DNA from: Phytomonas francai
Lineage: Eukaryota > Euglenozoa > Kinetoplastea > Trypanosomatida > Trypanosomatidae
DNA: 64,000 nt
NCBI GenBank assembly: GCA_001766655.1
Contig: MJCC01000006.1
Coordinates: forward strand, 608,721-672,720
Reading direction: 5' to 3'
A program made the translations under genes and the position numbers. This document shows positions 48,927 through 59,853 of the stretch, in pieces; within the stretch, counting starts at the first letter, position 1; each line of letters opens with the position of its first letter. The notes beneath the pieces were generated by a model. The model saw only the letters and a list, made by a program, of their open reading frames with translations. It made no database searches and had not been told where the DNA came from.

Positions 48927-49684
48927 AGACACAGAAGGCTATAATTGAAAGGTTAGTCGAGTATTCTACAGATAGTTGAAGATGATATATTTTTTCGTAT
49001 CGGTAACTTTTTCTCTCTATGCTTGATAAGTGGGAAGTTGGAATAGAAAAGGCATTGTTGGAAATAACTTTTCGAAAAAATATACCGCCATAAATAATTA
49101 TGCGTTAACATTCACTAATTTAGTAGTGAAGAGTAAACACTACGGTGCACGTGCAAAGTGAATTCCTGCTCTGTTATGTATGTTAATCATGTCACTATAT
49201 TTTCCCTTACGTGCGTAAAAAAAATCTGCCTTCCCAAAAACACTACTACAGTCGAATATTTATGATATATCGCTGTTCAGGACCGTTCTTTTACAGGGCA
49301 GGGATCATATTCCATCGTGCGAAAGACACAGGATAAGGACAAATACACAAGGAGGAAAAGTATGTACTCCACAAATAACATTCTGTAGAGTTTTAACCTT
49401 TCAAGCAAAAAAAGAAGTAGCCCCCGTAAAATTGTGCAATGTACGGTGGTACCTAAATTTAAATGTGCTCTTATAATTTATGAAAATGTAGGCTGTGTGG
49501 GAATTTTCTTGAGCAGGGACGTCCTGTGCGTGCTGTGTGATAGAATTAAAAGGCTTCATATTTTGAAACAGGAAATATACCTTTTTTCCCTCCCGCCGGG
49601 TGTTTGGGCCTATCTGAGTCTTCTTGATCTGTGGTACCACACTGTTTATCCTAGTCATATTGTTTTCCTAGAAATATCAAAAGG
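48927..49684. other. Spacer, nothing recognised
   Basis: About 760 bases. A 118-codon plus-strand frame (49434-49790) overlaps the start of the next gene in another frame and opens with a non-ATG codon, so it is discounted. Confidence 0.5.
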
Positions 49685-52291
49685 ATGGAAAATAGTACAC
49701 CCGTATCTGTCTATCCAAGTATGGAAGAGGTTAGTTTTAAAACCCCCATACGAGGCCTTATTACAGCGGAGGGAAGCCGTTATCCGCTAACCTTGCATGG
49801 ATGTGCCGTTGACATCGAGTGTAAAGGCTACGTGACCCAAGTGAGACTCCAGCTAGAGTACATCAATGAGACAGAGTCCAATAAGGCTGTCATGGGAGCC
49901 TACCCGTTGCCCTTTGGGTGGTTTCTCCAGGAGTGTAGCGTGATGTACGATGGAAACACAGCGCGAGCGACCTACCGTGAAAATGGAAAGGGCTGCCAAA
50001 ACTATAGTGAGGTCTGCAGCACGATGGGAATTATCCCATCGCCGGACCCTCTTACATTGGGCATCGTTTCACATCAGCTACCTTTCATTATACAAGTCGG
50101 GACCTCCGCGCTCATGAATGCTGTGTACTGCATTCCACACTGGCAGGGCCATCCTGTGCGATCCGCATCGAGTTTTGTCCTCAAATTGTCCTCTATGCTG
50201 TTTCCGGTAATTCAGCGGCCGCACGAAACAGTGGTAAGCTACAACCAAATGTTCAACCTGATCAATGCCACACGCTATTTGCAACATAGAGTAGTGTTGA
50301 ACATATCTGCCGAGCTTCCGGTGGCGTTGCGCGGCCCAGTGCGTCTGGAGCGGATTCAGGGCTCTCTGGCCGGTGAATCTCTGGTTTCGGTTCCACTCGA
50401 GTGCAAGACAGAGTACTTTGGTGATAACGCCTTTCACCTGCAGTATACAGCCCCTCTCGAGGACCTATGTACCCTTAATCATCCTGCTTCCCTCCTTTTA
50501 TCATGCAACCTGCTGAATATACGCGAGCCACTGCGCGTCTTTATCGAGAGGGATGAGTCGGGTACCGTCGTGGACGACGATAAGCTTGCTGTTGTCTCTT
50601 ACTTCACTCCAAATCTACACCATAACCTGCCTAATGTGGAGGTAATACTGGTGTGTGACGCACACAACCCACAGGCATTGATAGCAATAGCAGATGCCCT
50701 ATACCCGTCGCTGTGCACGCTTCCAAACTCTGTCTATTTCAATGCGCTGATACTTAGCGATGATAAGAATATATGCCTACATCCTGATGGCTCTATTCGG
50801 GTGCAGGATATCAAAATTGAGGAAACTTTGGCTTTTATTGCCTCAAGAAATCCCCAGAAACATCAGGGTGATGGTGTGTCGCGACTACCACAGGTCCTTC
50901 ATGCGCTGTTTAAACACGCTGGATGGTCTGGTGGAGGCCCCATCCTTGAGGGGTACCTGCGGCACATCGTCGTGCTCTCCGATGAGGCAAGTACAGAGTA
51001 TTTTCCCGCATCTCTCTCGATGATCGGAGAGGCTGCTGACGCAGCGCTCTGTCGAAATATACGAGTCAGTACTGTCGCCCTGACCGGCATATCGAAGGCT
51101 TCTACAGGCGAAGGTATATTGCAGAGCGCGTCCGGCATCGCAACGCTACGCCTCCTCGCGGAGGAAGGTGGCGGCGCTTTCAAAATCGCTCATAGTAACA
51201 AACTACTTTCCGGAGCAATTGGGCAGGTACTAGCCACCTGTACGGTTGAGACGCTCACCGACATACAGGTTGAGCTTGAGGCAGACACATCAGTGCGTCC
51301 TGCACTGCCTGTCTACCGGCAGACAGAGAAAAAGAACAGAACTACATCCTCCGTTGCTGCTGTACCGTGCAACAGCGGACATTTGCTATATTTCTTTGCC
51401 CCGGCGGCCGCGTCCAAGATTTTCTTGTCCATTACTGGGAAGGTCGGCGCTGTCGTGCACGAGTTCAGTGTGGGCTGTGACTGCGCGACGGCCGAGGTTT
51501 GGGAGCGCCGATCCCAGAAGCATCAGGGCGTAATGGCCAGAAGCGCTGACACCGCCCTCGGCGTGGGGCCGCTTCATGTAGCGGCAGCACAGTCGCGTCT
51601 CCGCTACATTGCATCGCTAACCTCCAGTGACCCCGAAAATGTAAAGAAAGAAGCAATTCGTCTCTCGGAGACTTTCTCCTTGCCTTCACTGTATACCTCC
51701 CTTGTGTCAACGGATGCGTCAGTGCCAGCGATAACCGGCACCTATCTTGTGCCTCCTCAGCTTCACTACTTACGATTCATGGCACTGCGTTCTGAGTTCA
51801 TGATTGAGCGTGTTTCTGCACCCCCGGCACTTCCCTCAGTTTCCCCCTGCAATAATGTGAAATGCATTGCAGGGATGATACAGCCAATCTTGTCCACGGA
51901 GGATTACATGCGTGCAGTGGTGCACCGTATCGTGGACTTGGTGGCATGCGAATCTCGTGTAGAAGAGATGTTTACCCTGCAGTCTAGAAGCGGCGCCTTT
52001 CCCCTCAACAATTCTTTAGGAGCTTACTTGGGAATCCCGTTGCAGGAGCTAATAAGTGCGCGCCCTGAGGCGTGCAGCTCCGAAGAGTCGTGGGCGACCC
52101 TCGTGGCTCTTGTGGCAATGCGATCATCTCCCGCTAGCACGCGGCTGGCGATGTTGGAGCAGGCAGCAGTTTTGCTTCTTGATGCAAATCATCCTGGTGG
52201 TGCGTGGCGTAGCTGGATTCCTCAAGCACGTGAGCTATTACAGCCGTCTATGACCAATGCTGATAAATCATCAGTCCGACAGTTAACCTAA
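49685..52291 (+). CDS. VIT/vWA domain protein (VWA5A/PARP4-type)
   Basis: An 868-residue protein. An N-terminal VIT domain (about 20-150; CAVDIECKGYVTQVRLQLEY, MGAYPLPFGWFLQECSV) is followed by a von Willebrand A-like domain near 315-510. There VEVILVCDAHNPQ stands where the metal-binding DxSxS motif should be, so metal binding is probably lost. The C-terminal part (about 590-860) follows the VWA5A/PARP4 pattern, including RLSETFSLPSLYTSLVS and a final Trp/Leu-rich helical domain (SWATLVALVAM ... WRSWIPQA). No PARP catalytic domain is present. The cellular role is unknown; scaffold or large complex assembly is likely. Confidence 0.8.
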   Translation: MENSTPVSVYPSMEEVSFKTPIRGLITAEGSRYPLTLHGCAVDIECKGYVTQVRLQLEYINETESNKAVMGAYPLPFGWFLQECSVMYDGNTARATYRENGKGCQNYSEVCSTMGIIPSPDPLTLGIVSHQLPFIIQVGTSALMNAVYCIPHWQGHPVRSASSFVLKLSSMLFPVIQRPHETVVSYNQMFNLINATRYLQHRVVLNISAELPVALRGPVRLERIQGSLAGESLVSVPLECKTEYFGDNAFHLQYTAPLEDLCTLNHPASLLLSCNLLNIREPLRVFIERDESGTVVDDDKLAVVSYFTPNLHHNLPNVEVILVCDAHNPQALIAIADALYPSLCTLPNSVYFNALILSDDKNICLHPDGSIRVQDIKIEETLAFIASRNPQKHQGDGVSRLPQVLHALFKHAGWSGGGPILEGYLRHIVVLSDEASTEYFPASLSMIGEAADAALCRNIRVSTVALTGISKASTGEGILQSASGIATLRLLAEEGGGAFKIAHSNKLLSGAIGQVLATCTVETLTDIQVELEADTSVRPALPVYRQTEKKNRTTSSVAAVPCNSGHLLYFFAPAAASKIFLSITGKVGAVVHEFSVGCDCATAEVWERRSQKHQGVMARSADTALGVGPLHVAAAQSRLRYIASLTSSDPENVKKEAIRLSETFSLPSLYTSLVSTDASVPAITGTYLVPPQLHYLRFMALRSEFMIERVSAPPALPSVSPCNNVKCIAGMIQPILSTEDYMRAVVHRIVDLVACESRVEEMFTLQSRSGAFPLNNSLGAYLGIPLQELISARPEACSSEESWATLVALVAMRSSPASTRLAMLEQAAVLLLDANHPGGAWRSWIPQARELLQPSMTNADKSSVRQLT

Positions 52292-52757
52292 AATGAGGCA
52301 AAGGAAAGAGAAGAGCGGAACTCATGAATAGAAATGTACTATTCAAAAATCGCCGAGCAAGCGTTCAGAAGCGCGGTATAGCTTCATGGTAGATGCAATA
52401 TTGATGTAACTACACGCACGCGTACATCCTTTGTGATGTACAAATGTAAGATTTTTTAGTGTGTTCTATAAAGACAAAGCATACAGGCTTAAGAATCTTA
52501 TAGATACATATTCGTATTGATACAATGAAACCTAAAATGTTCTTGTGTGTCGTCATCCTTACAGTCCCCAATACTATATCTATTATTAATAAGCATAGTA
52601 TTATTATTAGAGCTTGAATAGCACTTAAAAGTCTATTATTGGTTTTGGATCTTATACAAATATGTCTAGAAAGGCATAATGCTAAATGTGGAATGCTGTA
52701 TAAGTAACCAAGCAAGATCGAGGGGTGTGGTGTCTGGAAGAACTAGTTCAAGCTTCT
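52292..52757. other. AT-rich spacer, nothing recognised
   Basis: About 470 bases after the VIT/vWA gene. A 101-codon minus-strand frame here (52410-52715) is low-complexity and AT-driven, so it is rejected. Confidence 0.55.
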
Positions 52758-53204
52758 ATGGTGCACTTAGCCTTTCACCGTTTGCTTTTACGCCGGTCAC
52801 GTATCACAGCTTCGCCGATTCTTTCAAAACTGAAAAACGGTGAGACGATCCCAAGAGAGAAAAAGGAACAAGTGATCCACAAACCGCCTCTATCACGGCT
52901 CTGCCTACGTTACTAACCTTTCGTCCAGAGACAGAATGGATACCTTCTACCTAGTTTGCTTTGCTTTTAAATGGATATTGTTTCCCTCGACAGTAAAAAA
53001 AAGAGCTTATGTGTGAGTGTCATCGCAAAGCATACTGGACATTATCCGCAAGTCATTACGTTCGCGCTGCCAGATTCTGCATTTCATGGAGACAACAAAA
53101 AGAATGAAAAAGTGGAATGCCTTCTCTTAGGTTCTCTTGTACAACAACTCTTCTCAAACCCCCTCTTTAAAATGTCGCTCGTTACAAGAGGTACTGTTAA
53201 ATAA
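52758..53204 (+). pseudogene. Two in-frame short ORFs separated by stops; possible broken gene
   Basis: ATG 52758 opens a 52-codon basic ORF ending in TAA (about 52914-52916). After 17 codons comes another TAA, directly followed by ATG 52971 and a 77-codon ORF to 53204. All are in the same frame. Both pieces have natural codon use and mixed composition (for example YPQVITFALPDSAF in the second). One explanation is a single gene interrupted by two stops; another is two separate small genes. The second ORF is the better candidate for a real small protein. No family recognised. Confidence 0.35.
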
Positions 53205-53904
53205 GGCACATTGCTAATATGTTTGTATCATTTGTATTTTTGTGCGTGTGTGCATGCTCCTACATGGGCGTGTTCCTTTCTCCCTTTCTCCCCATATAGG
53301 TCGTCATGGCAAGAGCCGATACCTAAGCAATACTCGATTTTCCCATGTACAGCCTTCTTAGTTTCTTAAATTGCTTTTGGGGGTCGGTATATAATTCCAT
53401 AGCACGAGTGCGATACATTGTTGTTTTTAAAAAAGTATATTATACTAAAAAACAATGCGAAGGTTTGTACTCGCACCTATTTAACTTGAAGCTTTACGTT
53501 TCTATCGCAACTGATACCTTGAAGGAAGCTTGAAGAAACGAATAACCCATTGAAGGAACGTATTATATGCACTGGGTCCTATTTCTAAACAAAAAAAAAC
53601 ACTGAATCATTTTTGTCTCTTTGCTGCTTTTCAGATCCTTTCCTCTTTAGCCATAAGCTGCCTTGCTGTGGAAGTTTTTCCTTCTCGTCAAGATATAAAG
53701 TGTGGTTTCAGTTATTAGTATAACTGGAAAATTGTCTGTAATATTGATCACATAGAAGCAAAAAGAAAATTAAACATAAAAACTTGTTTCGTTATTTACA
53801 TAAGCCTTTCGCTACTTTGTTGGTTTAGTCGAGCCAAAAGACGGGAAAAGGATACACTGTGAGCCACCCTATTCGGCATCTCTTCTCCGTTTACACATTG
53901 AAAA
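53205..53904. other. AT-rich spacer, nothing recognised
   Basis: About 700 bases. A 62-codon ATG frame (53345-53533) is Phe/Tyr-rich and unconvincing. A pyrimidine stretch (TCTCTTTGCTGCTTTTCAG, 53616-53634) is a good trans-splice acceptor for the following gene. Confidence 0.55.
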
Positions 53905-56808
53905 ATGCCGTTAACAGGAGTGAATAGAGATTTTTTGCATCGCTGCTGTATTCAGCTATCGTCTCCCCTAATCGATGACAACGCTGTGGAGGCTGGCATA
54001 ACATGCACTCTGCCCTTTGTTGAGCTTCACGCAGCAGATCATGCAAGTGAGCTCGCTCGAGCGCTGGTGTGGCGTATTGTCGACACAGACGATGATGTTG
54101 AAGGTGGCCTCAGAGATCGCTCTGGGGCATGGCGTATCCTTGATGCAGTTCTACAGGAATGCGGCAACTCGAAAGGTAACCTTTGCCGCACAGTACTGGC
54201 GGAGAAATTATCGCTCTTCCTACCATACTTGATATCCCATCGATGGTACTCTGCTGTTGCTCCACGTGATGGAGATTCCACCATGTCTCGCAAGCTCCTT
54301 GCAGACGCTTTGGGGTTTAAAAAGGTAGTTTCCGCTGATGTCCTTACTGGCACAGACCGCCTAGCGTCAGACGCACAGCGTGTACAATCACTCACAAAGC
54401 TATACCGTGGTATATTAGCCGCCTGGAGGGGCATATGGCGTACTGACGTGTATGAAAGCCTCAAGCACATTGTGCGCAGCGTTGAACGCGGGGGCAACTA
54501 CCTTTCCACACAGGGTGCGAAGTATTTGGAAATACCAAACACCTTCCGAGACAGCCTGTGGCGGTTGCGGCGGCACACCTCTCGTCCGGTGATTACCCTG
54601 CACATGCTATATTGCTACGGTTGGAATCCACAAGCCAAAGGAGACACAACGGAGAATGATGAAAACATCAACAGCGCTGTCTGTTCGACATCAATGATAC
54701 TTCCAGATAACATCTCCGTGGTCAGCGCACTGGACTCAGCGATGCACCCTACCGTGCGGAACTGGTTGCGGCGGCTAATTAGCGCCAAAGGTGGCTGCAG
54801 GTTGTGTGATACCTGGCGCCACACCGAGACACGCTGCCCGTGTGAGACTCCCTTTCAAAAAATTTCATATTTACACGGTGACACTGGCGCGGAGCGGCCG
54901 CAGCGTCGCCCGGGCGGATTCCTGACGACCGCGGCTGAGTCCAGCCTGCAGGTGCTTAGCTATATGGAGGCGGTGGACAAGCTGTACCGGCACGGCATCG
55001 CGCTGCCGCTGCAGCTGGCAACCGTCCTCGACCGCGTGACCCAGTTCATCATCGAGGAGAGACCCTACGACGAACTGCTCACTGCCTTTGACCGCGTGCG
55101 GGGCGCCGTCACGTGCCCACTCGATCGGCACGCGCTGTGGTTGCACGCAGGATATCAACTAATGCCATCCAAGACTGTGTTTAGCAAACCAAGTGACGAC
55201 GGCTACAGCCCGGCCCTAGAAAAGGCGGAGCACTTCTTCAAGACCAACCGCCGATTTCGTGAGTGGGATCAGCTTCTGCGGAGCGTTGAGACGCTCGACA
55301 CGACGTTTCGTCGTCGTTCTCTTCCGACTCGGGCGCAGCATAACCTGAATGAGATCAAAGAAACTAGCTCCTTCTTCTTTTGTCTGATTGATGGCTCATT
55401 ACCGGCAGAGTACACCCCCGGGCTGTACGCACGCGTACCAGAGGAAGTTATTGAGGTCGCACCCCTCAAGGATAGCATCTGCCAGATATGTCTGGAGCCG
55501 TTCCACAGCACAGCCGCATGCACAGCGGCTGTCAAGGAACCATGGGATCTTCAGGTGGCACGCCTGGTTCTGGAGGAGTATGATCTGGCCTTCATACGCT
55601 TTCCGAATGAATCTCACAGGGTTAACGAGGCCATCTTCCGGATTGATCAAGACGACCGGCAGGCAAAAGAATTTCGTAAGAAGGAGTTGATGTTGGCCAC
55701 AAGGCTTATTCACGAGAACAGAGTGCCAATATGCAGGGAGTGCGGTGCCTGCGTGGGTCATCGCACATCTGCTTGCGTGACATTGGCAAAGCGTGTGTTA
55801 GCAGATGAAAATATTCATCTTGTTGACATGCGTCTCAATCCCGAAGTAGTGCAGCGCCGCCTGCATGAATATCAAACGGAACACAAGGAAAGGGAATGGC
55901 GTCGCCTTAATGAAGCCTACCAGCTGCTCGGTGCAGGCAGCAATGCCTACCCCTCGAGCTATTGGGTAACCATTAAGGAGCTTGATGACGCGCAAATTCC
56001 GCTAGCAGCCGCGCGGTATAGTACCGATGCGGTCCAGGGTTTCCTCCTTTATATTAATTCTGGTGATCTACTGTCTCGGCTAGCTCCTCTTCGCGATGAA
56101 CTCTTTCCAGATGTATGTCTCTTCTGTGACTCCTACCACCACGGTAGCGCGGAGTGCAGTCGCGCTGAAGAGGCAGAGCGTGGGTTTATCGAGGAGCTTC
56201 ATCGCGCCGGGCTTAACCTTTGGCAGTACTTCCACCGTACCGACTACTACGATGAGCGTCTGCCCACTGATTACCCTCAGGGCAAGATTAGCGTTATGAA
56301 CTTAGTGCGCCAATTCTCTGAGGACTATGGCCCGGGAGGCGTTGCACGCACCCGTTTTATTGAGTATAATGGCCTAGAGGAACCTTCACAGGTCGGCGCC
56401 GCAGGGACTTACACGCAGTCCTTGACCCGTGGGAGTGGCAGTGGGGGGGTGGCCATGTCTCCGTACGGATGCTCCTTTAGCCAACTTGTGGAACCGGTGC
56501 AGAAACACGGGATGGTTGAGGCCGCCAGCCCCACCATCAACACCCCTGCGTCGCCGTCGCATTACAGCCTCGCAGAAAGCCTCCACAGCATCCAGCCTCT
56601 AAGTGCATTTATGGATGAAGTTTTACTGCACGATAAGGTCAGGGGAAGTGAGGAAACTCACAAGCGGTCCCGAAACGGCAGCATTGATATGAATCAAAAC
56701 AGTAATGACGACACGGAGCCGCCACTTCTACGCTACTCTCCCGAAAAAGGAGAAGAAAAGCACTTTGATATGAATGGTACTCCTGCTGCCATCCTCATGG
56801 GTAGTTAA
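53905..56808 (+). CDS. Four-CCHC zinc-knuckle protein, possible CID at the N-terminus
   Basis: A 967-residue protein with four CCHC knuckles: C298/C301/H306/C311, C526/C529/H534/C539, C610/C613/H619/C624 and C738/C741/H746/C751. Three are CX2CX4HX4C and one is CX2CX5HX4C. Such knuckles usually bind RNA or single-stranded DNA. The first 185 residues are helical with WRILDAVLQECG and LAEKLSLFLPYLI, similar in spacing to a CTD-interaction domain as in Pcf11, but this is tentative. Residues 780-967 are disordered. Knuckle spacing over 450 residues with helical linkers is unusual. A GC-rich patch (54870-55150) lies between the first and second knuckles. A kinetoplastid RNA-processing factor is my best guess. 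Confidence 0.75.
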   Translation: MPLTGVNRDFLHRCCIQLSSPLIDDNAVEAGITCTLPFVELHAADHASELARALVWRIVDTDDDVEGGLRDRSGAWRILDAVLQECGNSKGNLCRTVLAEKLSLFLPYLISHRWYSAVAPRDGDSTMSRKLLADALGFKKVVSADVLTGTDRLASDAQRVQSLTKLYRGILAAWRGIWRTDVYESLKHIVRSVERGGNYLSTQGAKYLEIPNTFRDSLWRLRRHTSRPVITLHMLYCYGWNPQAKGDTTENDENINSAVCSTSMILPDNISVVSALDSAMHPTVRNWLRRLISAKGGCRLCDTWRHTETRCPCETPFQKISYLHGDTGAERPQRRPGGFLTTAAESSLQVLSYMEAVDKLYRHGIALPLQLATVLDRVTQFIIEERPYDELLTAFDRVRGAVTCPLDRHALWLHAGYQLMPSKTVFSKPSDDGYSPALEKAEHFFKTNRRFREWDQLLRSVETLDTTFRRRSLPTRAQHNLNEIKETSSFFFCLIDGSLPAEYTPGLYARVPEEVIEVAPLKDSICQICLEPFHSTAACTAAVKEPWDLQVARLVLEEYDLAFIRFPNESHRVNEAIFRIDQDDRQAKEFRKKELMLATRLIHENRVPICRECGACVGHRTSACVTLAKRVLADENIHLVDMRLNPEVVQRRLHEYQTEHKEREWRRLNEAYQLLGAGSNAYPSSYWVTIKELDDAQIPLAAARYSTDAVQGFLLYINSGDLLSRLAPLRDELFPDVCLFCDSYHHGSAECSRAEEAERGFIEELHRAGLNLWQYFHRTDYYDERLPTDYPQGKISVMNLVRQFSEDYGPGGVARTRFIEYNGLEEPSQVGAAGTYTQSLTRGSGSGGVAMSPYGCSFSQLVEPVQKHGMVEAASPTINTPASPSHYSLAESLHSIQPLSAFMDEVLLHDKVRGSEETHKRSRNGSIDMNQNSNDDTEPPLLRYSPEKGEEKHFDMNGTPAAILMGS

Positions 56809-58168
56809 TCGCACAAGCGATAGGTTGTACAAGGGGTGAATTGTGATGATTTTCTCGCCTGCTGATGTTTTAACGGATCCCATCACACGTTTTCCATTTC
56901 TGATTAATCTGTGTTGATTTGTTAGTGTGGGAATTTCAAACTGTTAAACCTAACCACGTACTATATGTGTGCATATTTATTTATTTATTTTTATGTGTAT
57001 TCGCATCCTCCTATGTACTTCGTCATATTATCCTAGAGCTGTGCTACATTATTATTTTAAAATTAGAAAGTGGAAGCACTCTTTTTAATAATTATCTATG
57101 AGTTCGGTTTTGCTTTACGGTGTGTAAAATATAGGGGGCTTTGGGTTATGTAGGACCCTATTTGACGTGAGGTGGACTTTGAACGCACAGTCTAAAAACA
57201 TAAGTCCCAATAAGCTCTTTTGAGTTGAACTATCTCACTGACAGCAAAGTCAGATGTTCCCTTTTTAACAATAAATGAGGTGCGGTGATGTTATTGATGT
57301 TACTTTCGTACTACTCGACGGTGTGATTGTTTGTCTTCCAATTTTTAGGTTGGGGGCTATAAAGAAGCTTGACGGAAGTGGAAGATAAACAGTGTATGTG
57401 TATACTGTATACCTATATATGCTATATATTTCTATATATATATTTCTATATATATATATATATATAGAAAAAATCTTCTGTGCGGTTGCCACTTTTATTA
57501 ATGGATAAGGGCAATCTAGTGCTCTCTTTTATTTTTTGTAAATGGCACATCGTTAAACAAGTAGCTACAGGAGGGGAAGAATAAACCACCTGTAATACTG
57601 ACGTTTGAGGGGGCAGAATGTTTTATTATTATCACTATTATTCATAATATTAATCTGAGAGCTATATATACTATGTTTGGGGAGCAATAATAACTCAGAC
57701 AGTGTTCGTGCATTGTGTAAAGCATAGCACACTATACTTAAGCAGGAGGGGGTGAGGGTGAGTGGGAATGCACAGCTCAGCTAACAACGACAAAAGTAAA
57801 AGAGGGCTGAAGAAGCGATGATGCTAAATATCTATTCTTAAGCAAAACCTTTCGCAAGATGATTTAGTTCTAAAGGAATTAAAGGTATTAAAAATAGATA
57901 CCGTTAGAAAGTCGTTTCTTCAGCCACAAGGTCCACATCGAACTAATCGATACTTTTCGAGAGATGTGTGCGAGTATATATACTTGATATGATTCTACCC
58001 TTCTCTTTTCCCCTCTAAAGAGCTTTTCATATGTGAGCTTAGCATATCAATATCTATCTAATCCTCTCTAAATATCTTATTGGATCTACGTTCACGTGAA
58101 ATTTCCCCACCCTGCTACTCACAGTCCAATTCCTCTTATCATATTTTTTCTTCACGAAAGCGAATAAA
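56809..58168. other. Long spacer with TA-rich microsatellites
   Basis: About 1.36 kb without a convincing gene. A compound TA/TTTC microsatellite lies at about 57405-57466. A TTATTATTATCACTATTATT stretch is near 57622, and CT-rich sequence (TCTACCCTTCTCTTTTCCCCTCT, about 57994-58016) precedes the next gene. No structured RNA was recognised. Confidence 0.6.
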
Positions 58169-59104
58169 ATGCAGGAAAAGCTGATCTTGTTCGGTGGAAC
58201 GGGGTTTGTGGGCTTCAACGTTCTTCTCAAGGCCTTGTCGCGAGGCTATAAAGTGGTTATCCCTACACGCCACGGCGTCCCATCCCCTCGCACCCCCTTG
58301 GGGGTCTTGGCGAGGCGCGCGAGTGTGGTGGGCGGCCGCCAAGCCGCGTTGGAGGCCACACAGGGATGTCCCATTCCCACACACGAAAGTCATCCGCCCT
58401 CAGGGGCGGATTCGACCGACGCGCTGAATTTTTTGTGCGTCGACGCGACAAACCGCATGCAAGTCCATGATATGCTTCGTGAGCATGCGGACGCGACTGT
58501 GGTTGTGAGCTGTATTGGTCTCCTGACGTTGAACTATGACCAAGCAAAAAGGATTAATGGCGAGGCCAACCTAAATATCCTCAATGGGGTGGGAGATTTG
58601 AAATTATTACCAAATCTCAAGAAATTCGTCTACGTTTCTGCGGAACCTTTCAACGAATACTGCCCCAGTGTATTTGACAATCAATACGTTCTGAAAGGAT
58701 ACTTTGAAGGAAAGCAAAGTGTCGAAAAGGCGATTTTCAAGGATATGGGGAAATGCGGAGTTGTTCTTCGGCCTGGTTTTATTTACGGCACACGATATGC
58801 AACCCTCCCCCTAATAGGAACAATCCTCCCAGTGCCACTTGGGTTTGCTGGCCATCCATTGCATCGCGTACTAAAGTCCATAAAGGGTAATAAGTTGCTT
58901 ACACCACCCGTCGATGTGAAAGTGGTCGCTGAGACTGCCATCCGCGCGTGTGCATGGGCATCACTCCCGGAGCTCAACTTCAGCGGATCGGTTAACGTGT
59001 ACAAGATGTTGGAGTTGTGTTCAATAAGTGACCCTACTCTCAGGCCCACAGCATACCCAGAAAGTGAGGGAGAAAACAAAGCGAAACCTGAAGAAGGTCA
59101 ATGA
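58169..59104 (+). CDS. COQ11-like NAD(P)-binding SDR protein
   Basis: A 311-residue short-chain dehydrogenase-like protein. The dinucleotide loop is GGTGFVG at residues 9-15, and VVSCIGLLT, FVYVSAEPFN and VLRPGFIYGTR are typical of atypical SDRs close to fungal Coq11/YLR290C and complex I NDUFA9. The YxxxK catalytic pair is not obvious, so it may be a non-catalytic binder. The likely place is the mitochondrion, in coenzyme Q biosynthesis. Residues 33-87 form an extra, Pro/Ala/Arg-rich insertion encoded by a GC-rich block (58260-58430), between strand 2 and strand 3. The fold assignment is firm; the exact role is inferred. Confidence 0.78.
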   Translation: MQEKLILFGGTGFVGFNVLLKALSRGYKVVIPTRHGVPSPRTPLGVLARRASVVGGRQAALEATQGCPIPTHESHPPSGADSTDALNFLCVDATNRMQVHDMLREHADATVVVSCIGLLTLNYDQAKRINGEANLNILNGVGDLKLLPNLKKFVYVSAEPFNEYCPSVFDNQYVLKGYFEGKQSVEKAIFKDMGKCGVVLRPGFIYGTRYATLPLIGTILPVPLGFAGHPLHRVLKSIKGNKLLTPPVDVKVVAETAIRACAWASLPELNFSGSVNVYKMLELCSISDPTLRPTAYPESEGENKAKPEEGQ

Positions 59105-59853
59105 TATTTATGCGATTAAATTGTTTTATGTGGGCATTCTATGAGTGATGCAAAATAAAATTATCAAAATTATGCACTGTTTTCCCCTATTTTCAAGCAA
59201 ATTTCTGCTTTCTTCTCTGTCGATACACACGCACGAAGGGAAAGAAATCCACACATTCAACTCCGCTATGTGCAGTTCTTAAAAAACGGGGAAGGTTCAC
59301 GACTTGCCCATGCGATGCTTTATATTGGAAAAATACAGTGACCCATGTTCACTGTTGTAGGATTGCTAGCTGTAGTATTTATTTAATATTTTTTCCCTAT
59401 AACGGATTTTATCTATCAATATGCTTACTGTGTTCTATGGTTTACCGAAAATCGATTGTGCGATAAATTAACCCCTTTACTCATCCGTTCCATTCGCTGT
59501 CCGTGTGTTGAAAACCAGTATTGGCATGGCTACTATTTAAATATTACCCCACAAGTTTTGGTGCGCGATGCGGCATCTACTTCATCACCACACTTTCCCT
59601 GGTTAATTTAGAACTTAGAAATAGAAAATTGTAGCATACTTTTTAGTGAGCTTGCAATTAGCAATCAAGTTCCATCAAGGACTGTGCTCCGAACTGTGTT
59701 ACTTTCCAAAATATCTTAACCGAAGTGAAAAGTGCGCTTTTGATCGCATTAAATTTTGAAAATAAATAAATAGACCTTTGCACAAATACACACGAATACG
59801 GGTAAACAGCGGTATAAATTGCGATTGCATACGAATTTTATAGATACATATGC
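59105..59853. other. AT-rich spacer, nothing recognised
   Basis: About 750 bases. A minus-strand 86-codon frame across the next gene's leader is discounted. No pyrimidine tract stands out close to the next ATG. Confidence 0.5.

Noticed and set aside
52410..52715. 101-codon minus-strand ORF
   Set aside because: AT-driven composition (Ile/Leu/Cys/Tyr), no conserved feature, opposite to the direction of the unit.
53345..53533. 62-codon plus-strand ORF
   Set aside because: Short, aromatic-rich and in an AT-rich spacer; no motif.
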